A program made the position numbers and the translations under genes. Source: Stenotrophomonas oahuensis (GTDB taxonomy: Bacteria; Pseudomonadota; Gammaproteobacteria; Xanthomonadales; Xanthomonadaceae). Taken from it: a stretch of DNA of 64,000 nt. Position 1 is the stretch's first letter. Each line of letters opens with the position of its first letter. Location: NCBI RefSeq assembly GCF_031834595.1, contig NZ_CP115541.1, positions 1,054,001 through 1,118,000 on the forward strand, read 5' to 3'. The notes beneath the pieces are model-generated. The model made no database searches, was not told the origin of the DNA, and saw only the letters and a program-made list of their open reading frames with translations. This document shows, piece by piece, positions 55,850 to 62,827 of this stretch.

Positions 55850-55876
55850 GACGGGCCAGCATCCGGCCCTGTGACA
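55850..55876 (-). promoter_or_regulatory. ECF41-type promoter
   Basis: TGTCACA (55870-55876), a 16-base spacer and CGTC (55850-55853), read on the minus strand. This equals the promoter published for ECF41 sigma factors (TGTCACA-N16-CGTC). It points into the sigma-region-4 ORF and LysR gene. Confidence 0.8.
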
Positions 55877-56043
55877 CCCCCCGAGAAAAGGATTGGTGCC
55901 TGCCGCTCAACACCCTGAGTCCGCATCGCCGGCTACCGCCCGCGTGAGCACTTGCCTAGCCTGCGAACTGGAGCCAACAAGGCCCATCTGTCCTGGACTA
56001 CCGGGTGCCGGCATACGGCACGCCGCCCACTGGAGGAACTGCC

Positions 56044-56448
56044 ATGCGCGTCATGTTGTCATCCCTGATGCTGGTGCTTTGCGGAGGAGCGAGCGCCGCC
56101 CCTGCCCCAAGCCCGCCGCCGGAACCGGTCGTCACCACCGTGATGACCCAGCCCTTGCCGGACTACCCCGGCAAGGAAGCGCTGATCCTGACAGTGGAGT
56201 ACCCGCCCGGCGGAGCCGACCCGGTGCACCGGCATGACGCGCACGGCTTTGTGTATGTGCTCGAAGGCAGGATCGTGATGGGTGTCGCGGGGGGCCGGGA
56301 GGTCACGCTCGGGCCCGGCGAAGCCTTCCACGAAGGTCCCGACGACCTGCACACGGTCGGGCGCAATGCGAGCCAGACTGAACCGGCACGGTTCGTGGTG
56401 TTCCTGCTCAAGGACGCCGGCAAGCCTGCCGTGTTGCCGCCGCATTGA
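56044..56448 (+). CDS. exported cupin-domain protein
   Basis: A 134-residue protein starting behind GGAGG. Signal peptide 1-18 (ASA-A). One cupin barrel follows: the metal-ligand pattern HRHDAHGFVYVLEGRIVMGVAG (two His and a Glu) and the second motif LGPGEAFHEGPDDLHTVGRN with one more His. Most cupins with this look are small dioxygenases or sugar/metal binders; export of one is less common. It is 64 bases upstream of the ECF41 gene on the same strand and shares its divergent control region with the sigma-region-4 gene. Confidence 0.82.
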   Translation: MRVMLSSLMLVLCGGASAAPAPSPPPEPVVTTVMTQPLPDYPGKEALILTVEYPPGGADPVHRHDAHGFVYVLEGRIVMGVAGGREVTLGPGEAFHEGPDDLHTVGRNASQTEPARFVVFLLKDAGKPAVLPPH

Positions 56449-56467
56449 ACCTTCTTGCGGTAATCAC

Positions 56468-56490
56468 GGCCGGCACTTCCCGTGCCGGCC
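56468..56490. other. hairpin between the cupin gene and the ECF41 gene
   Basis: Perfect 9-bp stem GGCCGGCAC / GTGCCGGCC around TTCCC. It lies 22 bases before the ECF41 start and could end the cupin transcript in part or hold up translation. Confidence 0.5.
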
Positions 56491-56511
56491 GAGCTCGTGT
56501 TGAATGCCGCC

Positions 56512-57399
56512 ATGGATGACGCCACCGCCCGCTTTCAGCAGTACCGCCCGCGCGTTATCGGCGTGGCGTATCGCATGCTCGGTTCGCTGGCCGAGGCGGA
56601 GGATATCGCCCAGGAAACCTGGCTGCGCTGGAACGGCACCGACCGCGACGTGATCGAGAACGACGAGGCCTGGCTGGTCGCTACGTCGACCCGCCTGGCC
56701 ATCGACGAGCTGCGCCTGGCGCGGCGCACACGCGAGCAATACGTCGGCATCTGGCTGCCCGAACCGGTGCTCACGGATGAGAGCGCCACCCCGGAACATC
56801 TGCATGAAACGGCCAGCGATCTTTCGGTGGCGTTCCTTGCCGTGCTGGAGCGGCTGGCACCGGAAGCGCGGGCGGCATTCCTGCTGCACGACGTGTTCGA
56901 GCGCGAGTACCCGGAGATCGCGCGCATCCTGGAGAAGAGCGAAGCCAGCTGCCGGCAGATCGTGCACCGCGCGCGCCAACGCCTGCGCGAGGAACGCCGC
57001 CTGCATGAAGTGCCGCATGAAATCCACCGCCAACTGCTGCAGTCGTTCACCGCCGCACTGGACCGCGGTGACCTGAAGGCGATGATGGCACTGATGGACC
57101 GCGATGCGCAGTTGATGGGCGACGGCGGCGGCATTGTCAGCAGCTTCCCCAAGCCCATGCTCGGCGGCGCGCGCATCGCCCAGCTGCTGTTCGCGCCCAC
57201 CCTGCGTCGGCGCGCCGAGCTGCGCATGGTGCCGGCGGTGTTCAACGGCCGCGTCGGCGTGCTGCGTTTTTTCGGCACGCAGCTGGAGTCGGCGATGGCG
57301 TTCGATACAGACGGCGAACACATTGTGCAGATTCTGGTACAGCGCAACCCGCACAAGCTGGCACAGATTCAGGCGCAGCAGGCGCTAGCGCTGCGCTGA
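56512..57399 (+). CDS. ECF41-family RNA polymerase sigma factor (SigJ-like)
   Basis: A 295-residue sigma factor. Region 2 is at about 5-70 (FQQYRPRVIGVAYRMLGSLAEAEDIAQETWLRW) and region 4 at about 110-165 (FLAVLERLAPEARAAFLLHDVFE). Between them lies YVGIWLPEP, the linker motif of ECF41. A C-terminal SnoaL/NTF2-like extension (about 180-280) has the second ECF41 mark, DGGG (canonical DGGGK, here DGGGI). In this group the extension replaces an anti-sigma factor and sets activity. No anti-sigma gene lies nearby. Its last 15 bases overlap the convergent M23 gene. Confidence 0.9.
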   Translation: MDDATARFQQYRPRVIGVAYRMLGSLAEAEDIAQETWLRWNGTDRDVIENDEAWLVATSTRLAIDELRLARRTREQYVGIWLPEPVLTDESATPEHLHETASDLSVAFLAVLERLAPEARAAFLLHDVFEREYPEIARILEKSEASCRQIVHRARQRLREERRLHEVPHEIHRQLLQSFTAALDRGDLKAMMALMDRDAQLMGDGGGIVSSFPKPMLGGARIAQLLFAPTLRRRAELRMVPAVFNGRVGVLRFFGTQLESAMAFDTDGEHIVQILVQRNPHKLAQIQAQQALALR

Positions 57400-57960
57400 A
57401 GGTTTCCAGGCCTTCAGCAGCGGCAGCGGGTCGTAGGCACCCTCCGCCCCGTAGATGCCCCAATGCAGATGCGGCGGCGTACCGGCGGCATTGCCGGTGG
57501 TGCCGACATAGCCCAGCAGATCGCCCTGGGCGACCACCTCGCCTTCGCGCAGGCCCGCCCGCCAGTCCTCCAGGTGCGCGTAGTAGTACCGCTCACGCGC
57601 CGGTCCCACCACCCAGACCTGGCGTCCGCCCAGGCCGGTATCGCGCACAGCGACCACCACGCCGCGCGTGACGCTGCGCACTGGCGTGCCGCGTTTGGCA
57701 AAGATGTCCACGCCGGCATGGGTGCGGTCACGTCCGCGCGGCGCACCGAAGGTGTCGGCGATGCGGCGCGCCGCCACGCCCTCCACCGGGACCGGCAGCG
57801 CGTCAGGCGGCGGCAGGCGCGACAGCTCCCACAGCGCGCGCGGTGCCTTCAGCCACTCGCTGTTCCACAACGTCATGGCCGACACGCCCAGTACTGCCAG
57901 GATCAGCAGCCCCACAACCCAGCTACGCAGGCGGCGCGCCAGCGAACGCTCAGCAGTCAT
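57385..57960 (-). CDS. M23 family metallopeptidase, membrane-anchored
   Basis: A 191-residue envelope protein with one N-terminal helix (about 14-31) and a lysostaphin-type zinc peptidase domain. Zinc ligands are in HAGVD (HxxxD) and HLHWGIY (HxH), with YYAHL between them. It should cut peptide cross-links of peptidoglycan or hold a scaffold role. The ATG overlaps the stop of the S15-type hydrolase by ATGA, so it is coupled to that gene. Its 3' end overlaps the end of the ECF41 gene by 15 bases, an unusually tight convergent pair. Confidence 0.9.
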   Translation of the reverse strand: MTAERSLARRLRSWVVGLLILAVLGVSAMTLWNSEWLKAPRALWELSRLPPPDALPVPVEGVAARRIADTFGAPRGRDRTHAGVDIFAKRGTPVRSVTRGVVVAVRDTGLGGRQVWVVGPARERYYYAHLEDWRAGLREGEVVAQGDLLGYVGTTGNAAGTPPHLHWGIYGAEGAYDPLPLLKAWKPSAQR

Positions 57961-60263
57961 TCCACGACCGCCGCACGCAATGGCACACCCAGCATGCTTT
58001 CAGCACTCCACTCAATGCGTAGCGGCTCACCCGCATCGGCGATCGACTCATCGCTGACATCCTTGCCGGTACCGTGGTTGACCTGGTGTTCGGCGTCCTT
58101 TAGAACGTCCATCACCACCAGCAGGCGACTGCCCTCAGCGAGGCGACGGCCGGTCATGCGCGTGCGCTGCAACGGCACGTGGGTCCACTGACCCGGGGTA
58201 AGCAGGTGGCGGGTGGTCATGTCCGCAGCATAGCTGGCCCGGCCGACGTAGTACGAGAGCTGCATCACCTTGCCGTCCTTCTGCCATTCATACAGCGTCA
58301 CTGTCAGGTCGACATCGCGCTTGTTGATGCGGATCTTCAAGTCGCCGGTGAACGGGCCGACCATGTCCATGGGCTGGTCAAACGGTGCGCTGACAAATGT
58401 CAGTCCACCGTCATCCGGCGGCCCGTCGCGCAGGATGGGCCAGGGGTAGTAATTGTGGCGACTGCTGTTGCGGTCAGCGAAGTCGACGGTCTGGGTCACC
58501 ATGCCAGCTGGCGGAGCAGCAGTCTGAATCAACCGGTATCCCGTGCCCGCGCGCTCGCTGGAAAGATGGAAGGTCGTCATGCCACCGCCCGCCGCCTGCA
58601 GCGATGGCGCATGCTCCCATCGGTTGGCACCCATCAACTGGTAGTTGACCCGGTCAGCCAGCAACGGCGGCAGGGGTGCGCCTTTCAATACATGGTCGAA
58701 CCACTGGAAGGTGATGGCATCGGTATCGAACTGAGCCACCGGGTCCACGCTGTAGCCGCGCAGCTCCATCGCCTTGACGTTGGCCTGCGTGCCGAAATGG
58801 TCGTACGGTCCGATCAGCAACCGGTGATCGGCATCGGGCAGATGCCGGGTGTGTTCGCGAAAATACTGCAGCGCCGAGATCTGGCCATCATCGTAGTAGC
58901 CGGTGATCGACAGCACCGGAATGCGGATGCGGGCGAAGTCTTCGCCGTACGGGACCATCGCCTGCCAGTAGGCATCGTAGGCGGGGTGCGCCAGCCAGCG
59001 CTGCAACCAGGGGTTGGGTGTACCGTCGACCTGGTCGATCTGACGGTAGGGACGACCCGAGGCGTACCAGCGCACCGTCAGGGCGTCCCAACGCTCACGC
59101 TGGTTGTAGGTGTCGTTGTCGAGCAGACGGTTGTTGGCCACGTAGAACGGCCACGCGTAGTTGGCCGACAGGAAGACATTGTTCTCCATCGGCAGCCCCA
59201 GGCCCGGGATTGCCGCAACATAGGGTGCGATGGCCTTCAATGCGGGCGGTGCATGCTTGGCGGCGGCCCATGCGGCGAAGCCGGAGTAGCTGCCACCGTA
59301 CATCACCACGCGCCCGTCGGTCCACGGCTGCTGGCTGATCCAGTCAATGGCGGCAGCCGCATCCACGCCTTCGGTTTCATAGGGTGCGGCAGTGCCCGTA
59401 CCCAGTCGCTTGCCGCGCGCATCGACGACGACGCCCACATAGCCGTGCGCCGCGGCCAGCGCGGCCTGGGTACGGTTGCGCGCCGGGTCGGTGTAGATGG
59501 TGAACAGCATCGCGGCCGGAGGCGGCGAAGCGGACCTGCGCGGACGGGCCACGTGCGCCGACAGCACAACGCCCTCCGCATCCGGAATGCGGACCGCATC
59601 ATCGATCTCGAAGCGCCGGTCCTCATCGGCCCGGATCAGATCTGGTGCAAGCCGGGCAGCCACTTGGAAGGTTTCAACGAAGGCGGCCTGCCGGATCAGA
59701 TCCAAAGCCTGCTCGCGGGTGAGACTCGCGCTGCCGGCGTGCGTGGCCAGGGCAGCATCCAGCTTCGCCTGCGCCGCCGGCAGGTTGGTGGTGAACCAGT
59801 AGTGCGTCTTCAGCGCGGACACATCGTCGAGTGCGGCAAATCGGGCAGCGAATGCTGCCGCATACGCGCGATCGAACTCGCGCTCTGCCGGGTTGCCGGC
59901 TTGCGCCATCAGCAGGTAGGGGGCCCACCGCTGCGCCTGGCTTTCATTACCCTTTGAACGCAGCGACTGCATCAGGGCGGCGATGCCCACGGACGCCTGC
60001 GCGTGCTGTCCCGCCACCAGCAGCGATTGGCTGCGCTGCACGGCCGTCAAGTGGTCAGCGTCACCCCCCTCCAGCAGCTGCTGTGCCAACCCGACCAGGG
60101 CCGCATCGTTGTGTCTGACCGACGAACCCGCAGGAGCATCCCAATGCAGGAATTGCTGCGCGCCCGCTGCAGGGGCAAGCAACAGGAGCACGGACAACTG
60201 GACGGCACGAAGTAAGCGCCGCCAGCTCGGGCGGATGCGGCCGGGTAGATCGTCCTGCGTCAT
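57957..60263 (-). CDS. exported CocE/NonD-family hydrolase (peptidase S15-like)
   Basis: A 768-residue protein with a Tat-like or Sec signal segment after RRLLRAVQLSVLLLLAPAAGAQ. Residues about 40-210 are a helical N-terminal region not found in all members. The alpha/beta-hydrolase domain follows with the nucleophile elbow GGSYSG, the acid Asp region YYDDGQ and the His in GPYDHFG; the C-terminal jelly-roll (X-Pro dipeptidyl-peptidase type, PWPILRDGPPDDGGLTFVS) closes it. Acts on esters or amides, perhaps glutaryl-7-ACA- or X-Pro-like. Periplasmic or secreted; substrate unknown. Coupled to the M23 gene. Confidence 0.9.
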   Translation of the reverse strand: MTQDDLPGRIRPSWRRLLRAVQLSVLLLLAPAAGAQQFLHWDAPAGSSVRHNDAALVGLAQQLLEGGDADHLTAVQRSQSLLVAGQHAQASVGIAALMQSLRSKGNESQAQRWAPYLLMAQAGNPAEREFDRAYAAAFAARFAALDDVSALKTHYWFTTNLPAAQAKLDAALATHAGSASLTREQALDLIRQAAFVETFQVAARLAPDLIRADEDRRFEIDDAVRIPDAEGVVLSAHVARPRRSASPPPAAMLFTIYTDPARNRTQAALAAAHGYVGVVVDARGKRLGTGTAAPYETEGVDAAAAIDWISQQPWTDGRVVMYGGSYSGFAAWAAAKHAPPALKAIAPYVAAIPGLGLPMENNVFLSANYAWPFYVANNRLLDNDTYNQRERWDALTVRWYASGRPYRQIDQVDGTPNPWLQRWLAHPAYDAYWQAMVPYGEDFARIRIPVLSITGYYDDGQISALQYFREHTRHLPDADHRLLIGPYDHFGTQANVKAMELRGYSVDPVAQFDTDAITFQWFDHVLKGAPLPPLLADRVNYQLMGANRWEHAPSLQAAGGGMTTFHLSSERAGTGYRLIQTAAPPAGMVTQTVDFADRNSSRHNYYPWPILRDGPPDDGGLTFVSAPFDQPMDMVGPFTGDLKIRINKRDVDLTVTLYEWQKDGKVMQLSYYVGRASYAADMTTRHLLTPGQWTHVPLQRTRMTGRRLAEGSRLLVVMDVLKDAEHQVNHGTGKDVSDESIADAGEPLRIEWSAESMLGVPLRAAVVE

Positions 60264-60367
60264 GGGACTGCCTTGTCATCGGTGGCTGCCGGCACACTAC
60301 GGCAGTGCTGACCGGCCTGCCAGTCCCGCATGGCATACTCAGGCGATACCTGGGGAGGATCTGCAAA

Positions 60368-60631
60368 ATGGCCAAGCTCACCACCTGCAGTGGTTGCTCT
60401 ACTCGCTTTGATGCACGCAAGGCGCTGGTCTCAGCTGGCGGCCTGCGCACGACCAACGCCATGTACCAGCGCGATGTCGCGTTGCAGGTGCGGTGTCCGA
60501 ACTGCCGCCGCGAGTTCACCACCACCGAGGTGTCACTGTTCGGGTTCCTGTCGCCCAATGGGTACCGCTGGGTGGTGGTCGCGCTGCTGGTGGTGATCGT
60601 TGCCCTGATGTTCTGGCTGCCTCCTCGCTGA
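60368..60631 (+). CDS. small zinc-ribbon membrane protein
   Basis: An 87-residue protein with GGAGG nine bases before the ATG. Two CxxC knuckles (CSGCS near residue 7 and CPNCR near 45) form a zinc ribbon like the MJ0042 type, followed by one C-terminal membrane helix (about 63-82, VVVALLVVIVALMFWL). Such proteins are seldom characterised. Its stop is immediately adjacent to the stop of the convergent LysR gene, with no bases in between. Confidence 0.75.
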   Translation: MAKLTTCSGCSTRFDARKALVSAGGLRTTNAMYQRDVALQVRCPNCRREFTTTEVSLFGFLSPNGYRWVVVALLVVIVALMFWLPPR

Positions 60632-61534
60632 TCAGCCCAGTCGCTGCTGGAACGCCCCCACCACCCATTCCACGAAAACCCGCAGCCGGTGCGTCATCTG
60701 CCGCGTCTGTGGGTAGACCAGCAGCAGCGGCAGCGCAGCGGGCCGCCATTCGGGAAGCACTTCCACCAGCGCACCCGACTGCAGTGCAGGACGGGCGGTA
60801 TGCAGGAAGGTCTGGATCACGCCCAGCCCGGCGACTGCCGCCGCCAGATGTGCATTGCTTTCGTTGATGCCCAGCTGGTTCTCGGCAATGATTTCCACGC
60901 GATCCTCGCCCTGTTCAAAGCGGAACGGGAACGGCCGTCCGCTCATCGGCGAGAGGAAGTTCAGCAGGCGGTGGCCCTGGCGCAGCGCATCCGGGTGTTC
61001 CGGGGTGCCATGCCACCCCAGGTAGGTCGGGCTGGCGCAGGTCACCGCACTCGCATAACCCAGCAGATGGGTGACCATCGAGGCATCGGCCAGCGCGCCG
61101 ATGCGGATCACGCAGTCCACGTGCTCGCTGATCTGACTCAGCGGCCGGTCGGAAACGCCCAATTCGAGTCGGATGTCGGGAAATCGTTCGAGGAAGTCCG
61201 GCAGTGCCGGCACCAGCACGTCGCGTGCCGTCGCTCCGCCGACATCGACGCGAAGCATTCCACGAGGGGCATCACTCACCGCGCCGAATGAGGCGTCAAT
61301 GTCCTCCAGGTCATGCAGGATGCGTCCGGCCTTCTCGTAATACAGCACGCCTTCGGCGGTCACCGAGACGCGGCGGGTGGTCCGCTCCAGCAGGCGCACG
61401 CCCAGATGCGCCTCCAGTTCACGCACCGTCTTGCTCAGCGTCGCAGCAGGCATCTCCAGCGCTTCGGCAGCGCGCGTGAAACTGCCCGTCTCCACAACGC
61501 GGGCGAACGCCCGGATGGCGATCAACTGATTCAC
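60632..61534 (-). CDS. LysR family transcriptional regulator
   Basis: A 300-residue regulator of standard layout: winged helix at the start (LIAIRAFARVVETGSFTRAAEALEMPAATLSKTVRELEAHLGVRLLERTTRRVSVT), linker helix, then the effector domain (DVGGATARDVLVPALPDFLERFPDIRLELGVSDRP). It is the CrgA/DmlR-like group, often repressors of neighbouring oxidoreductase genes. No divergent target gene sits here; the MarR-GNAT gene lies upstream on the same strand. Two small palindromes precede it. Confidence 0.93.
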   Translation of the reverse strand: MNQLIAIRAFARVVETGSFTRAAEALEMPAATLSKTVRELEAHLGVRLLERTTRRVSVTAEGVLYYEKAGRILHDLEDIDASFGAVSDAPRGMLRVDVGGATARDVLVPALPDFLERFPDIRLELGVSDRPLSQISEHVDCVIRIGALADASMVTHLLGYASAVTCASPTYLGWHGTPEHPDALRQGHRLLNFLSPMSGRPFPFRFEQGEDRVEIIAENQLGINESNAHLAAAVAGLGVIQTFLHTARPALQSGALVEVLPEWRPAALPLLLVYPQTRQMTHRLRVFVEWVVGAFQQRLG

Positions 61535-61626
61535 GTATTGTCTTCCTTACTGACGAGTCCGCCAGATGGTCGGGGAAGTGGACCTCCGTCCACAGCGTCC
61601 TGCGCGATACCGACGTGCAGGAGCGT

Positions 61627-61669
61627 AACAAGCTGACTTGTTCAGCAATACCGTATTTTTACTGCAGTA
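61627..61669. promoter_or_regulatory. two palindromes upstream of the LysR gene
   Basis: AACAAG CTGA CTTGTT (61627-61642) and TACTGCAGTA (61660-61669) lie in the 144-base gap between the LysR start and the MarR-GNAT stop. They could be operators of the LysR protein itself. Confidence 0.35.
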
Positions 61670-61678
61670 TGTCCATGG

Positions 61679-62608
61679 TTACAGTGCGCGCGCCCACAGT
61701 TGCGACACTTGGGGCATGCCGAACAGCTGTTCATGCTGCTCGGTGAGCAATTCGAAGCCGGCGCGTTCGTACAGACGTCGCGCGTCAGTCAGCGCCGCGT
61801 TGGTCCACAGCACCATGCGCTTGTAGCCCACCGCTCGCGCAAAGGTCATGGCTTCTTCCACCAGCCGCTGCCCGATGCCGAGGCCGCGGGCGCTGGCATC
61901 CACATGCAGCAGGCGCAGCTTGGCGTTCTGCGCGTCATGACGGACCACGAACACCGACCCCACCGGGGTGCCGTCCAGTTCCGCAATCCAGCAGCGCTCG
62001 GTCTGCGGGTCGTGCTCGCGCAGGTAGCGGGTGACGATGTCGGCAACCAGCGCTTCGAACTCGGCATTCCAGCCGAACTCGCGCGCATACAAGGTGCCAT
62101 GTTTGTGGATCACCCAGCCCATGTCGCCGGGGCGGGGATCACGCAATACGTACTGGGCCGCAGTGTCCCCCAGCAGGGTTTGAATCTGTGCCATGGACTC
62201 GACCAGCCGCTGCTGGCCCGGTTCGCTCAGGGCCTGCACCATGGCCCCGATGCTGTCGTTGGACGCGGCGTCGAGCTGGGCAAAGACCGCCCGCCCCGCG
62301 TCGGTCAGCACCAGCCGGTTCGCACGCCCATCCATGGCCGAGGGCTCGCGGCGCAGCAGACCGCGCGTCTGCAGCCCACTCAACAGCCGGCTGAGATACC
62401 CGGCGTTGAGGCCAAGGCGCTGGCCCAGCTGCGCGGCGCTGATGCCCTGCCCTTCGGCAAGCTCGAACAGCACGCGTACTTCCGTCAGGGTGAGGTCGCT
62501 GTGCAGCAGGTGCTCCTCGAGCACGCCGATCTGCCGCGTATAGAACCGATTGAAGGCACGCACCCGTGCCACTGCTGCGATGTGCTGATCAGACATGACG
62601 CCATCCAT
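61679..62608 (-). CDS. MarR-type regulator fused to GNAT acetyltransferase
   Basis: A 309-residue fusion. Residues 10-150 are a MarR winged helix (DLTLTEVRVLFELAEGQGISAAQLGQRLGLNAGYLSRLLSGLQTRGLLRREPSAMDGRANRLVLTDAGR). Residues 155-309 are a GNAT domain with the acetyl-CoA loop ARGLGIGQRLVEEA and a C-terminal YERAGFELL. Such fusions are widespread but their substrates are mostly unknown. Start at 62608 or, four codons later, at 62596. Two inverted repeats 20 bp apart lie just upstream, between this gene and the divergent TonB receptor. Confidence 0.92.
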   Translation of the reverse strand: MDGVMSDQHIAAVARVRAFNRFYTRQIGVLEEHLLHSDLTLTEVRVLFELAEGQGISAAQLGQRLGLNAGYLSRLLSGLQTRGLLRREPSAMDGRANRLVLTDAGRAVFAQLDAASNDSIGAMVQALSEPGQQRLVESMAQIQTLLGDTAAQYVLRDPRPGDMGWVIHKHGTLYAREFGWNAEFEALVADIVTRYLREHDPQTERCWIAELDGTPVGSVFVVRHDAQNAKLRLLHVDASARGLGIGQRLVEEAMTFARAVGYKRMVLWTNAALTDARRLYERAGFELLTEQHEQLFGMPQVSQLWARAL

Positions 62609-62609
62609 A

Positions 62610-62647
62610 ACTTGCCTTAAGCAAGTATTACATGCTTAACGCACGTA
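62610..62647. promoter_or_regulatory. tandem inverted repeats, probable MarR operators
   Basis: Site 1 is ACTTGC CTTAA GCAAGT (62610-62626). Site 2 is TACATGC TTAAC GCACGTA (62629-62647), six of seven arm pairs. Both share TGC-TTAA-GCA and their centres are 20 bases apart, two DNA turns. They sit within 2-40 bases of the MarR-GNAT start, where bound protein would block its transcription. Confidence 0.65.
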
Positions 62648-62737
62648 TATCGCGCGGTTATGTGATCCATTTCGCGGGTTATATGGCCTAAACGAAAGAT
62701 TCGTTGCAGTACGGTTTACGTTCTGTTAATTCTGCGT

Positions 62738-62760
62738 GTAGCGACCAGGGCCCTGGCCGC
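62738..62760. repeat. GTAG-headed palindrome before the TonB receptor
   Basis: GTAG followed by a stem whose core CCAGGGCCCTGG (62745-62756) is a perfect 12-bp palindrome, extended by GCG / CGC with one mismatch. It could be a single GTAG repeat or a protein site about 70 bases before the receptor start. Confidence 0.45.
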
Positions 62761-62827
62761 AGGGAGAACCAACTGGATGAAGCACTGACAGAACGACCAC
62801 CCAAAAAACTGACTGCAAGGTGCATGC

